A stretch of 64,000 nt of DNA from Bacteroidota bacterium (GCA_013376995.1 JACAAZ010000012.1:1-64000); one strand, 5' to 3'. Shown: positions 18,696-28,478, counted from the first letter of the stretch. Notes: generated by a model not told the origin, from the letters alone. Numbers and translations are program-made.

Positions 18696-20255
18696 TTATT
18701 GAATTGAAATTACGATCGGATTCAATTTACGGTTCTTTCCATCAGGGCCCTTGGCATAGATATCTTCAAAAGAGACCTTAGAACCTCGTTTACATTCCCT
18801 GATAAAGCTCCTCATTTCTTCAGTCAATTTATTACCTGTTCCTTTATAATCAATTACATCACCCTTCCTGTTACCGGAAAAAGTATATGAAGTGATAATA
18901 AAATTCAGGTCAAAGTCAAAATCAGCAGGCATACGCGGAATAAGAGAAGAAGCCAGGAGCATTTCACGCCCTACGGCGCCTCCGTCAGTATTCGCAATAT
19001 ATGCATTAGGGCTTGGTACATTCTTGGCCCTGAATTCAAACGAACCCATGTTTTTAACCTTATCACCAACTTTAGCAGTTACGGAAATTATTGCCTTACC
19101 GGGAGTTGCAACGCGTGCATTCCAGTTATTCCCACTACGTAATATTGATCCCTGTGAAATAGTTGCTGAAATCTGTGCATCAGATACGCCACCTGCAGAA
19201 ATAGAAACCGGATTATCAACCCCAATATAGAATACGTTCATTTTGGTTGGGGAGATTGTAAGTGTAGGTGGAGCTACAATATATTCGAATGATACCGGGT
19301 AAGGTTTTATTTCTCCATCAGGTGACTTAAACATGACGCTACCATCAACCTTTTTAGGTCCGGGAACAGTAGCTGGCAATTCAATCTTCACCTTTCCGCC
19401 ATCACTTGAATAACCACGTCCACCAATATTTGCAGTAAAATTCTGCTTGGTATCCATGGCTGTAACGAAAACTTCAGCTTCGTAGCTATCACCCATGAAA
19501 ACATATTGACTCTTTGGAACTACGGTAGCTCCTACCTGGTCAATCTTAAAATCGGTAGCAGAAATCTGGCTCATAAAATGAGTAACCTCATCCTGCTCGG
19601 CATTTTGAACCTCGGCAATGAGTTTATTGAGGATAGTGACATCAGCAGCCAGGATAGTCCTGTAGAAATTATGCATTTCCCAGTTTGGTTCTTTCTTCCC
19701 TGAGGCATTATAATAGGGTCCATCCATATCAAGCCCCATTTTAATCTGGTTACGTTTGTCAGGATCAACAAGATTTAGCATATCCTGTTTGTATTTAATA
19801 ATCCTGTTCTTTAGTTCCCTGGATTTTCCCTTGGATCCATCCTCGGAACTCCCAATGAAATAAGTAGTAGTCTGGTCGTATTTATCTTTACCCTTAAGAT
19901 CGCGGAGGCTTTTCCTCTTGGCTGAATCAACGGGAATTCTTTCTGAGTAAGCAATCATATCATATTTCATGTTTACGATATAATTCTTTAAATCATCAGA
20001 AAGTTTCTTGACTTCCTTTGCCTTATTCCAGTATGGCCCTACCTTGTCAGGAGTTTGAGCATATTGTTTTTCAAATTGCCTGTATAATCCTTCGGTTTTT
20101 GTTGCAAATACCTGGTTAGTGGTTTCCATACTATCATTTACCACCAGGAATGCATTCAGAATCTCAACCGACACATTTAATGCTAACAGCGCTGTTAGCA
20201 CCAAATACATCATTGCGATCATTTTTTGTCTTGGCGTCTCTTTATATCCAGCCAT
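18696..20255 (-). CDS. gldM: T9SS motor/shaft component GldM/PorM
   Basis: A 519-residue inner-membrane protein. The N-terminus is cytoplasmic (GYKETPRQKMIAMMYLVLTALLALNVS), with a single membrane helix at about 13-35 that contacts GldL. The rest is periplasmic, beginning with a helical bundle (about 40-220) and followed by several beta domains that reach GldK-GldN (for example AAPTLTISPTKMNVFYIGVDNPV-type D2/D3 sequences near 330-350). GldM transmits proton-motive-force-driven rotation from GldL across the periplasm. Length and domain order match the family. Confidence 0.96.
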   Translation of the reverse strand: MAGYKETPRQKMIAMMYLVLTALLALNVSVEILNAFLVVNDSMETTNQVFATKTEGLYRQFEKQYAQTPDKVGPYWNKAKEVKKLSDDLKNYIVNMKYDMIAYSERIPVDSAKRKSLRDLKGKDKYDQTTTYFIGSSEDGSKGKSRELKNRIIKYKQDMLNLVDPDKRNQIKMGLDMDGPYYNASGKKEPNWEMHNFYRTILAADVTILNKLIAEVQNAEQDEVTHFMSQISATDFKIDQVGATVVPKSQYVFMGDSYEAEVFVTAMDTKQNFTANIGGRGYSSDGGKVKIELPATVPGPKKVDGSVMFKSPDGEIKPYPVSFEYIVAPPTLTISPTKMNVFYIGVDNPVSISAGGVSDAQISATISQGSILRSGNNWNARVATPGKAIISVTAKVGDKVKNMGSFEFRAKNVPSPNAYIANTDGGAVGREMLLASSLIPRMPADFDFDLNFIITSYTFSGNRKGDVIDYKGTGNKLTEEMRSFIRECKRGSKVSFEDIYAKGPDGKNRKLNPIVISIQ

Positions 20256-20310
20256 ATTCCAAATTTTTCGATGTTAAGCAGTTAATTAACGAGCTGTGAT
20301 ACAAAAAGAA

Positions 20311-21354
20311 TTATTTATTGACGTTTACATTCATGGCTGTAAGCATATTACCATATACCTGGTTTAGGGCGGAAACGCGTTTGGTAAGTTGATCGATTTC
20401 ATCTTTGTACTTAGCCATATTGCCGCTGGAATCATTCATACTGGCAAGGAAAGTATTCATGGTTGACCGCATCTTGTTTGTAGCCTCGATCTGTTCATTG
20501 GAGCTCTGCAATTGCATTTCATAAATAGCATTCAATGCTGATAAATTCTTTGAAATCTTCTGCAGCTGATCGTTGTAAGATTTTGAATCAAGTGCGCTGA
20601 AATTGAGCGCTTCAGCTGATTTTCCAAGTAGTTCAGCTGACTTATTATAATTTTCAGCTAGCTTGTTAGCTGATGCTGTTGCAGTTGCCATGCTATTTGA
20701 GAACTGCTCTGTGGCAGCCATTTCCTTTTTGATAGCAGCAGAAACCTCGGTATAGGTTGTTGCCAAAGTACCGGCTGAAGCAGCTGCGGATTTTACGCTA
20801 GTGGATAGTTCTCCAACGGTAGTGGCATCCTGGTTGAGGACATCAGCAGTCTTTTTATAGGAGGTTGACAATTCACCGGCAGATTTGCTGGCATCCTTGA
20901 CATTCTTAACGAAATCATCAGTCGCAACTGCAGTACTGGTAATATCTCCCATCTTACCAACATTCTCACTCATTTTGCGCATTCCGGTACCGAGACTTTC
21001 AATAAGTTCCGGGCCGATCTTTGCTTTAGTAAGCATATCATCAAGTTCCTGGGTCACTGACTTGTTGGGGGATCCCTTTTTAGAGGTTCCCGGAACTCCT
21101 TCAGCATTATGATACATTCCTGCAAGTTCTGGGTAGACCAAACTCCAATCGGGCTCAACATGGGGGGGTTCAAATGCAGAGAAGAAAAATATCAGGGCTT
21201 CAGTTGATAAACCAACAATCAGCATCTGGTCTGCTCCACCATAATGGTTAATTTTAAACAGAGCACCTAGAATAACGATGGCGGCTCCCCAACCATACAC
21301 CTTTGACATAAAGTTTTTATACCCCTTGCTTGCGACAAAACTTGCTAAACCCAT
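20311..21354 (-). CDS. gldL: T9SS motor stator component GldL/PorL
   Basis: A 347-residue protein. It has two membrane helices in the first 60 residues: GWGAAIVILGALFKINHYGG (with His37) and MLIVGLSTEALIFFFSAFEPP (with Glu52 and Glu62). Charged residues buried in these helices couple the proton gradient to T9SS rotation. The remainder is a cytoplasmic tail. Residues about 130-300 are an Ala/Ser/Thr-rich helical repeat with many TT and SA steps, longer than in many GldL proteins (often 200-300 residues). Gaps of 55 bp to gldM and 79 bp to gldK place it in one operon. Confidence 0.95.
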   Translation of the reverse strand: MGLASFVASKGYKNFMSKVYGWGAAIVILGALFKINHYGGADQMLIVGLSTEALIFFFSAFEPPHVEPDWSLVYPELAGMYHNAEGVPGTSKKGSPNKSVTQELDDMLTKAKIGPELIESLGTGMRKMSENVGKMGDITSTAVATDDFVKNVKDASKSAGELSTSYKKTADVLNQDATTVGELSTSVKSAAASAGTLATTYTEVSAAIKKEMAATEQFSNSMATATASANKLAENYNKSAELLGKSAEALNFSALDSKSYNDQLQKISKNLSALNAIYEMQLQSSNEQIEATNKMRSTMNTFLASMNDSSGNMAKYKDEIDQLTKRVSALNQVYGNMLTAMNVNVNK

Positions 21355-21433
21355 GATCTGAATATTTTACTGTTAACTTTTGTTTTTAAATTATTGATTT
21401 GCTTGTTATTACGTTCTCAACTGTTACGAGTCT

Positions 21434-22792
21434 TTAATTATAAATTCTTGAAGCCCTTGCTGGGTTATCATCTTTTTGACGGCCCATAAAGTCTTGTATG
21501 CACCTGAATCCAATGTAGCATTTTGAAGAATCCTGGTATTCGTAGCTCCTGGTAGAAACCTGGAGATAATAGGATATATCCTTCCATGAACCTCCGCGAA
21601 TGAGTTTTCTCTTTAATGCTGGTGGATCATCTTCCTTTGCATTGTATTGATAGGTAGGATTCATGTCCCAGGTAAACTGAGCAGCTGATTCATCCCATGC
21701 ATCGGCACACCATTCAGCAACGTTACCTGACATATCGTAAAGTCCGAAATCATTGGCCGGATAATGAGCAACAACAACAGGGCGGGCACCACCATCGGCA
21801 ACATAATCACCGCGAAGTGGCTTGAAATTGGCGAGGAAACAGCCTTTGTCATTCCTGGTATAAGGACCGCCCCATGGATAAGGGCTAAGAGTATTTCCAC
21901 CCCTGGCTGCCCATTCCCATTCAGCTTCGGTAGGAAGCCTGAATTCGTTGGGGACGGCACTTTTCTTGCGTGAAAGGAATGATTCGAGCAATTGTGTGCG
22001 CCATACACAGAATGCAGTTGCCTGCTTCCAGTTTACTCCAACTACCGGGTAATTATCGTAAGCAGGATGCCAGAAATACCTTTGTGACATTGGGTCATTG
22101 TAGCTGTAAGCATAGTCGTGCAACCATGCAAGTGTATCCGGATAAACATTAATAACCTCCTTACGAACATAAACAGAACGATCTTTCATCCCTTGAGGCC
22201 TGTTTGCAAAACTGCCGTTCTTTGAATCACCGGCCTGGTTATAATCCTTTCGTGAAGCTGCAAGCAGGTCGATGAAATAATATTCATAAAATAACTTACG
22301 GGTATCCAATTCTTTTTTCCTGTAATACCTCTCATGCTCAGGAAGGAACATTTCATCAAGGGCTTCCCTGTTTTCTTCCTTGTTCCAGTCAATCTCTGCA
22401 TCCCAGTTCAGGAAAGGAGGATCATAGGTTTCACCTGTTTTCTTATTTTCTGAAATGAGAAACTCATCAGCATTCACACCACCCAGGATGCGCCTTGCAA
22501 TGGAATCCCTCACCCAATAAACAAATTGGCGGTATTCATTATTAGTGATTTCCGTTTCGTCCATCCAGAAAGCCGTCACAGTAATAGTACGGGGATTGTT
22601 GAGATGGGCATAAGGGACATCCTGATCTCCGGATCCCATAGTATAACTACCCATAGGTACGTAAGTCATGCCAAAAGGATCAGGCTGATAGAATTTCTCC
22701 CTTTTCTCAACGCCAATCAGCTCACCATTTCCGGTGTTACGACAACTAGCCAGAAGAATGACCGCAAGAGAAACGAAAAGTAGTTTTTTCAT
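21434..22792 (-). CDS. gldK: T9SS ring lipoprotein GldK/PorK
   Basis: A 452-residue lipoprotein: signal peptide with lipobox LLASC (Cys at about 17). The body is a formylglycine-generating-enzyme-like (SUMF/FGE-sulfatase) fold used as a scaffold, with GMTYVPMGSYTMGSGDQD near 40, VVGVNWKQATAFCVWR near 255, RLPTEAEWEWAARGG near 290 and DMSGNVAEWCADAW near 350, and RGGSW and IGFRC at the end. GldK anchors the GldK-GldN periplasmic ring to the outer membrane. It follows porP/sprF after 225 bp. Confidence 0.96.
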   Translation of the reverse strand: MKKLLFVSLAVILLASCRNTGNGELIGVEKREKFYQPDPFGMTYVPMGSYTMGSGDQDVPYAHLNNPRTITVTAFWMDETEITNNEYRQFVYWVRDSIARRILGGVNADEFLISENKKTGETYDPPFLNWDAEIDWNKEENREALDEMFLPEHERYYRKKELDTRKLFYEYYFIDLLAASRKDYNQAGDSKNGSFANRPQGMKDRSVYVRKEVINVYPDTLAWLHDYAYSYNDPMSQRYFWHPAYDNYPVVGVNWKQATAFCVWRTQLLESFLSRKKSAVPNEFRLPTEAEWEWAARGGNTLSPYPWGGPYTRNDKGCFLANFKPLRGDYVADGGARPVVVAHYPANDFGLYDMSGNVAEWCADAWDESAAQFTWDMNPTYQYNAKEDDPPALKRKLIRGGSWKDISYYLQVSTRSYEYQDSSKCYIGFRCIQDFMGRQKDDNPARASRIYN

Positions 22793-23017
22793 TGCAATTT
22801 GTTTTAATTTTTTTTCGGCAAAACTATAACTGGCCTACATTTGATCAATTTAACCATCTGTATCCAGTTAAAGGCCCGAGTGAAGAATATTTCCGTGCAC
22901 AAGGCATTCGTTATTCTTTTTCAGTAAGCAAATAACGAGTGTTGTGTTGTTTTAGTATGCTTATTAATTTTTTTTTCAATGTGCAAATGTAAGGACTCCG
23001 AGATAATTCCCAAAAAA

Positions 23018-23986
23018 TTATAAAAATCGCGTATTCCTATATCCGCTCCTTACTTTTTCCTTTTCAAGCTTGAACATGTAACGAACCATAATTTCATGGC
23101 TACCCCAGGCACTGATGCGTGTCATGGGTATATCATAGGAGTAACCTGCCTCAATATCGTTGAACCTGAAACCTACCATGAGGGCTACTGTTTCGTTCAG
23201 GCGGTAAGAAACACCACCCCATACCTTCTGATTATATGTTACAAGTGCATTGAGATCGGCCTGTAGTGTACTGCCATCAGATTTCACAAAAACTGAAGGA
23301 GTGAGCACGTAACCGGGATAAGCGGGAAATGTAAGATTATACCCTGCAGTACCGTAATAATGCCGTCTAAGGTAAAACTTGCCTTTCTGACTGTCCTTCG
23401 ACATATACCGGGCAGATTGTAACATCTGGGTAGTTGAGGCTGACAGGTATAATTTAGGGTTTTTATAGAATATGCCTGACGAAAGATCAGTAAAAATCAC
23501 TCCTTTTGAATTTGTCAAACTTTTCAGAACATCATCCTGAGGATCAGCTGCTATCAGGTTGTCCCCAAAGTCAACTGACTTGTTAAGGAAACTGACATTT
23601 GCACCAATACCCAATTTCCCGGTACCAAGTGTGAGATGGTAAGAATACCCGAGTTTAACATACATGTCTTTGAAAAAACCGACCTTGTCCTGAACTATAG
23701 AAAGACCTACCCCTCCATGAATGATCCGGAAAGGAGCATCAGCAGATATTACGTAGGTTTCAGGAGCAACCTTATTTCCATTGTCATCCTTGAAACCAAG
23801 CCATTGCTCTCGCATAAGGCCTGTAACAGCAACAGCATCACTCATACCATAATTAGCAGGATTAATGGTAGAAAGATTGAACATGTTTTGTGTAAACTGT
23901 GGCTCCTGCTGGGCTGTAGCATTCCATGCAGCCAGTACCAGCATCAAGGTGAATACAGTGAGAGCTTTGGGAAACAGATTATGCAT
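23018..23986 (-). CDS. porP: PorP/SprF family outer-membrane protein
   Basis: A 322-residue protein with a signal peptide (FTLMLVLAAWNATAQQE) and a beta-barrel body ending in FKLEKEK. QEPQFTQNMFNLSTINPANYGMSD and the LMREQWLGFKDD segment are the PorP/SprF signature. PorP/SprF barrels anchor T9SS cargo or the secretion machinery at the outer membrane. It leads the porP-gldKLMN operon, as in other Bacteroidota. A TAACTTTG element lies upstream (24043-24050). Confidence 0.9.
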   Translation of the reverse strand: MHNLFPKALTVFTLMLVLAAWNATAQQEPQFTQNMFNLSTINPANYGMSDAVAVTGLMREQWLGFKDDNGNKVAPETYVISADAPFRIIHGGVGLSIVQDKVGFFKDMYVKLGYSYHLTLGTGKLGIGANVSFLNKSVDFGDNLIAADPQDDVLKSLTNSKGVIFTDLSSGIFYKNPKLYLSASTTQMLQSARYMSKDSQKGKFYLRRHYYGTAGYNLTFPAYPGYVLTPSVFVKSDGSTLQADLNALVTYNQKVWGGVSYRLNETVALMVGFRFNDIEAGYSYDIPMTRISAWGSHEIMVRYMFKLEKEKVRSGYRNTRFL

Positions 23987-24042
23987 CTTTATAACAGGCC
24001 TCTTAAAGATCGGCTAAAGTAATAATAATTTTTTTCAGGAAA

Positions 24043-24050
24043 CAAAGTTA
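24043..24050 (-). promoter_or_regulatory. Promoter -7 element for the porP-gldKLMN operon
   Basis: CAAAGTTA on the plus strand (TAACTTTG on the minus strand) lies 57 bp upstream of the porP ATG. No TTG at the expected distance was seen. Confidence 0.5.
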
Positions 24051-24354
24051 ATCCATGGATTCATCATCTATTTATCATCATCTGATTGTACCCAGAACAA
24101 TCAAGTACCTGAGAAAATTTAACGATTTTTCTGAATTTTATTGTCCGCATATAATTATAAAATATTTTTCATTTTTATTTATCTGATTATCTGTGCATTA
24201 AAAAATTATTAAAAATATTTTGCTAAATATGCTATTACCTTTTTGAATAATAGACATAAAAGATAAAACAAGTTACTGCGGCTAGGGGGTAGATTATAAA
24301 TAGTGAAGAGTTAATAACAGGTCACAGTTAATAAAATATTTTAGTAACAAATAC

Positions 24355-24380
24355 TTGTTCTTTTTTTGACAATACTTTTG
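24355..24380 (+). promoter_or_regulatory. Promoter for the candidate small RNA
   Basis: TTG at 24355-24357 and TACTTTTG at 24373-24380, spacer 15 bp (shorter than the usual 19). An AT-rich stretch lies immediately upstream. Expected start of transcription near 24387. Confidence 0.5.
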
Positions 24381-24386
24381 TGTAAA

Positions 24387-24512
24387 GATCCAACACGGAG
24401 TTGACTGTTAATCAAAACAATCAATCCGACAACGATAAGGTTAATTAAATCATAGTTTGGGTTTTTGGTTAATTGATCTAGGGGACAGCCAACGCTGTCC
24501 CCTTCCTATTTT
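24387..24512 (+). ncRNA. Candidate structured small RNA (or transcribed leader of the yitT-type gene)
   Basis: About 125 nt lie between a TAnnTTTG promoter and a strong terminator hairpin, with no start codon worth using. TTAATCAAAA (24408-24417) can pair with TTTTGGTTAA (24463-24472), giving a 10-bp stem with two G-U pairs closing the RNA. A near-repeat of GGTTAATT (around 24439 and 24468) lies in the 3' half. I do not recognise a named RNA family. It could instead be an attenuator leader of the gene at 24649. Confidence 0.4.
24481..24512 (+). terminator. Strong hairpin terminator downstream of the candidate small RNA
   Basis: GGGGACAGC (24481-24489) pairs perfectly with GCTGTCCCC (24494-24502) across a CAAC loop, then TTCCTATTTTT. 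This fits an intrinsic terminator. Confidence 0.75.
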
Positions 24513-24648
24513 TAATACATTCTGATATTATCCATATCTGCCTTTTCAGTAACATTGCAGTCTGATTTCTACTTAATTCCAGACATTTTTCCGGAACATT
24601 GTAATACAACACAAAATTCTGTAAACCTATCACTTACACGATATCAAA

Positions 24649-25569
24649 ATGATTTTCTTTGCAGACAGAACCTTCTCCCGAAAATGGTTCATTAATTATT
24701 CATTCATTATTCTTGGAGCATTTATCCTGGCAGCTGGATTTGTATTCTTCATATCTCCTTACAAAATTGTTCCCGGGGGGGTCTATGGGATTTCCATTGT
24801 GATCCATTACATGACAAAGGGAATGTTAACATGGGCACCAGAGGGTTTTCCCATAGGATTGATGGGGCTAATACTTAATATCCCTCTCACAATTATCGGA
24901 ATTAAAATCCTAGGCCCTAGATTCGGTGTTAAAACAGTAGTTGGATTTGTCCTCTCATCTGTATTTATGGATGGCATAACCTATTTCTGGGGTGAAAGGC
25001 CATTGGTTGCAAATGATGCTCTTCTTTCATCCATTTTCGGCGGCGTATTGGTTGGCATTGGTTTGGGATTGATCTTCAAGTCGAAGGCTACTTCAGGCGG
25101 ATCAGACATTATTGCGATGATTTTTGCCAAGTATACTCGTTTGCCTCTTGGTCAGTTGATGATTTACGTTGATTCTGCAATTGTATTGATAGGCCTTGCG
25201 GTATTTGCTGACTGGAAAATACCACTCTATTCCTGGATTGTAATATTCATTACCGGAAAAGTTATTGACGTCGTCCTGCAAGGTATAAGCTATGACAAGA
25301 CCTTATTCATTATTTCCGATCAATATGAACAGATCCGCGAAAGGATCATAGTTGACCTTAAACGAGGAGGGACATACATCAAAGGGCAAGGTATGTATAA
25401 CGGACAGGAAAAAACCATCATTTTTACGGTAGTCAACCGTCGTGAAATGGCAATACTTGAAGAATTTATCCACAGCATTGACCCCCACGCCTTTGTAACC
25501 GTTCTTGAAGCTAATGAGATCCTTGGAGAAGGGTTTAAATCGCTTAAAGAAAAAGTAGATGAGCTTTAG
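24649..25569 (+). CDS. YitT family membrane protein (DUF161 with DUF2179)
   Basis: A 306-residue protein with about six membrane segments (first at 15-35, SFIILGAFILAAGFVFFISP), then a soluble C-terminal DUF2179 domain from about 220 (VLQGISYDKTLFIISDQYEQI, RGGTYIKGQGMYNGQEKTIIFTVVNRRE). Key family features are FISPYKIVPGGVYGISIVI and FKSKATSGGSDIIAMIF. The YitT family is widespread but has no agreed transport function. The gene is alone on the plus strand, 147 bp downstream of the terminator at 24502, and ends 15 bp from the convergent AsmA-like gene. Confidence 0.85.
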   Translation: MIFFADRTFSRKWFINYSFIILGAFILAAGFVFFISPYKIVPGGVYGISIVIHYMTKGMLTWAPEGFPIGLMGLILNIPLTIIGIKILGPRFGVKTVVGFVLSSVFMDGITYFWGERPLVANDALLSSIFGGVLVGIGLGLIFKSKATSGGSDIIAMIFAKYTRLPLGQLMIYVDSAIVLIGLAVFADWKIPLYSWIVIFITGKVIDVVLQGISYDKTLFIISDQYEQIRERIIVDLKRGGTYIKGQGMYNGQEKTIIFTVVNRREMAILEEFIHSIDPHAFVTVLEANEILGEGFKSLKEKVDEL

Positions 25570-25584
25570 GTACTTTTCCAAATA

Positions 25585-28404
25585 TTATTTAGCCCTGTTT
25601 CTTGCCTGTTCCTTGAGTTGATCGGCTTCTGACTTCGCCTTGTTCAGTATGGCATCAGCCTTGGACTGTCCTTCCTGGACTACCTGCCTGGCCTTCAGGT
25701 CTCCCTCCTTTTTAATCTTGTCAGCTGCTTTTTTAGAAGCCATCTCAGCCAGCATACCGTTTTTCTTCCCTTCAGCCATTACCCTGTTAGCAGCTGAATC
25801 TGACTGTTTGCGAATCTTATCAGCAGCAATTTGGGCCGACTTGATTACCTGGTCGCTTTGTTGCCTGGCAATATCCAGTATTTTCGCAGCCTGTGCATCA
25901 GCCTGATCAATCAGTTTGTTAGCTTCTACTTTAGCCTTTGCAATTACCTCTTCCTTTTTCTGTTGAACCTGAGCTACAGCCTGCTGTTTAAGATCCTCCA
26001 CTACACCCGCCATCGCTTGTTTAACGCCGGCAGTTACTTTTGGATCAGTAATGGTTCCTCCAATAAGAAGTGTCACAGGAACCATATCGCCAAGATTTAC
26101 ATTCAAACCTTTGCGGGACGCTACTGTTGCCAGTCCGTTAAGCACTCCGTTTGCTTTCCCGCCAAAATCGGAACGGGGGATTTCAAGGTTAAGAGCAAAA
26201 TTCAGGGCTTTATCAAGGGCAATCGTCCCGGCAAAGTTAGATTTATAACCTGCCAGTTTAAAATCCACAGGTTTTACAGTAGCTTTCCCGTCCACAAGGT
26301 CAAAGGAAAGATTTAGTTTTTCAATAGCCGGCTTTCTCAGTTTTTCAATCTTGAGCAGATCAGCAATGATATTAAAGGTATTGATATTGTCAACGGAAAG
26401 GACATTTGACATAAGCAATCCATCACCTGAGAGTGAACTCATTTCAGGCATCATGTCTTTCTTCAGGTTTCCTTTAAATTTGAGGTTGGTGCTTAGCTTT
26501 CCGTTCAGGTTTTCAGCCACCGGGGCAAATGTTTTGATGGTATTGAAGGTTTTGAATGCCTCCTTTACATCTACTTCCTTTATCTTCAAAGAAAGATCTA
26601 CCCTGGGTTTCGAAATATCAAATGTACTGTAGCTTCCATCCATAGCAATAGAACCTCCCAGCATCTGCATGTTAAGTCCCTGGAAAATCAATGATTTATC
26701 CCTGATAATTACTGTTCCTGCAGCATTCTGAATGTTGTAGGTATCATAGATCAGTTTATTAAACGTTGATTTGAGCGTAAAATCTATGTTACCCGGGACT
26801 TCAATAACGGTAAGGGCTGATGAATCGCTGGCTGATGAGGATCCCCCGGTTACAAGGCTGTTGATATCCATGTAAGAAGAGGTCGTTGTAAGCGAGCCTT
26901 TCAAAATGCCGGTACTCTTCAGGAAATAGGGAAGGTAGTTCTCAATTTTGCCATTGGCAGCTAGGTCATTTTTCCCTATCTGCATTGCGAGTCCAGTGAG
27001 AGCTATATAGGCAGGTGAAAAATCAAGCCGGGCCTTACTTACTTTTACAAGCTGTGGCAGATCCGGTGAACTGTAATTAATGTTCTCCATGGTTGCGAAA
27101 CCATCTGCCATGAATTGATCGTATCTCCCGGTTTCAATGCTGGAAAGCTTTCCTTCCAGGCTGATATCGGCATTCATTAAACCGGTAAGCGTTGTTTTAT
27201 CGCCCAAAGGATAAATCCTTGAAACATCAGAGAAGTCAAGCATTCCCTTAAGCCAGCCCTTGATTTCCGGATCTGAAACCGGGGTTTTCAATGTAAAGGA
27301 AGCATCTAAAGGATTTTTCATCATTTTCAGATGCATCTTAGGGATATCGATCACTGTATGATCTGTGTTGCCGTCAGGATTGTTGATTGAAGCAGTTATG
27401 TTAACATCGCTCACATTACCCGGAAGTGATGGATAGCTGAACATACCGTTGGCTATCTTGAGGTTAATTCCAAAGGATGGCATGCTCAGGTCCGTGTATT
27501 TCCCTTTTACAAAGCCATCAAAAGCCAGTGTTCCTTCAGCTTTTACGGATGAAAAATCTTTTGCATAAATAGCAGGTATGAGTGAAAGGAATGACTTAAA
27601 AGTATTCTCCTCAGCTGCAAACTTGATGTCCATATCATATCCATCCTGAGGCATTGCAAAAAATCCATCAGCTTTAAGCTTCAGATCGTTCATGCTGAGC
27701 TTGGCATCCTTAAATGTAAATATCCATTTAGCGAGATCTGCTTCCAGTTTCGTTTTAAGCATGGTATGACATTGGCGCAGGTAGGTCACCCCTTCATAAC
27801 CTGCCTGGACTGCGGCAGCATCTGCATCAATGTCCAGATTTGTCTTATCCGCAGTCATATCGCCACCCAACTTTGCTGTAAAACCGCTGAGGGCAAAATA
27901 CATCGGGGTCTCCCGGTCATCGTAAATCAAATTTCCACCATTGATTTCAATCTTGTTCAACATTACCTTAAAAGAGGATGCAGTTTTAACAGTATCAGCT
28001 TTACCGGAAGATTTAGCAATATCCCAGTTCACTTTCCCATCCTTGAGGACCTTGAGCAATATCCTTGGAGTATCCAGGTAGATTTGCTTTACTTCATAGT
28101 TACTTCCCCTTATAACGCTCATAAGGTTGATGGTAAGTGACAGTGCAGGAATATCAGCAAGTGTGTCTTCCCTGAATTCGTTAACCCCTACAACCTGAAG
28201 TTTCTTCAGCTTTAAAGTCATATCCGGGAAATGGCTCAGCAGGGAAAGCCCGACATCTTCAAAGCTTACTTTGGCATTGAGGTTGGCATTGATCTCCTTT
28301 TGGACCTGCTGAACGATTTTTCCTTTAAAGATAAAAGGGATAAGGAGCAAGAGTATTAAGGCTGCTCCAAGGACAATAGCTGAAATTTTCAAGGCTTTTT
28401 TCAT
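25585..28404 (-). CDS. AsmA-like bridge protein with coiled-coil C-terminus
   Basis: A 939-residue envelope protein started at ATG 28404 (MKKALKISAIVLG). A longer frame from 28473 is unlikely because a promoter element lies at 28471-28478. Residues 1-26 form a single N-terminal membrane anchor. A large body (about 30-800) of AsmA-type beta-groove sequence follows, with SFEDVGLSLLSHFPDMTLKLKKL at its start. Related proteins are thought to carry phospholipids between membranes. The final 120 residues are an Ala/Lys/Glu-rich amphipathic helix (repeats such as KSAQIAADKIRKQSDSAANR), unusual for the family. No other AsmA gene is in the window. The next gene upstream is the T9SS cargo, on the same strand but separated by a terminator. 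Confidence 0.8.
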   Translation of the reverse strand: MKKALKISAIVLGAALILLLLIPFIFKGKIVQQVQKEINANLNAKVSFEDVGLSLLSHFPDMTLKLKKLQVVGVNEFREDTLADIPALSLTINLMSVIRGSNYEVKQIYLDTPRILLKVLKDGKVNWDIAKSSGKADTVKTASSFKVMLNKIEINGGNLIYDDRETPMYFALSGFTAKLGGDMTADKTNLDIDADAAAVQAGYEGVTYLRQCHTMLKTKLEADLAKWIFTFKDAKLSMNDLKLKADGFFAMPQDGYDMDIKFAAEENTFKSFLSLIPAIYAKDFSSVKAEGTLAFDGFVKGKYTDLSMPSFGINLKIANGMFSYPSLPGNVSDVNITASINNPDGNTDHTVIDIPKMHLKMMKNPLDASFTLKTPVSDPEIKGWLKGMLDFSDVSRIYPLGDKTTLTGLMNADISLEGKLSSIETGRYDQFMADGFATMENINYSSPDLPQLVKVSKARLDFSPAYIALTGLAMQIGKNDLAANGKIENYLPYFLKSTGILKGSLTTTSSYMDINSLVTGGSSSASDSSALTVIEVPGNIDFTLKSTFNKLIYDTYNIQNAAGTVIIRDKSLIFQGLNMQMLGGSIAMDGSYSTFDISKPRVDLSLKIKEVDVKEAFKTFNTIKTFAPVAENLNGKLSTNLKFKGNLKKDMMPEMSSLSGDGLLMSNVLSVDNINTFNIIADLLKIEKLRKPAIEKLNLSFDLVDGKATVKPVDFKLAGYKSNFAGTIALDKALNFALNLEIPRSDFGGKANGVLNGLATVASRKGLNVNLGDMVPVTLLIGGTITDPKVTAGVKQAMAGVVEDLKQQAVAQVQQKKEEVIAKAKVEANKLIDQADAQAAKILDIARQQSDQVIKSAQIAADKIRKQSDSAANRVMAEGKKNGMLAEMASKKAADKIKKEGDLKARQVVQEGQSKADAILNKAKSEADQLKEQARNRAK

Positions 28405-28470
28405 AGAACCGGCATGTATAACTATCAACGAAAGATCGCCCATGTTCAGTATCCATGGGATGAAACAATA

Positions 28471-28478
28471 CAAAGATA
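28471..28478 (-). promoter_or_regulatory. Promoter -7 element for the AsmA-like gene
   Basis: CAAAGATA on the plus strand (TATCTTTG on the minus strand). Transcription would start near 28464, about 60 bp before the ATG at 28404, which rules out the longer frame from 28473. Confidence 0.55.

Larger units (their letters stand above)
23987..24648. other. 662-bp non-coding gap between the T9SS operon and the yitT-type gene
   Basis: It is very AT-rich between about 24110 and 24360. It contains the porP promoter element (24043-24050), then a plus-strand promoter-like site (24355-24380), a transcribed-looking segment with base-pairing potential, and a strong hairpin (24481-24502). No protein-coding frame with a good start was found in it. 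Confidence 0.8.

Noticed and set aside
24401-24448. 15-codon frame from TTG inside the candidate small RNA
   Set aside because: The start is TTG with no room for a ribosome-binding site (GGAG ends right at it), so it is not supported as a peptide.
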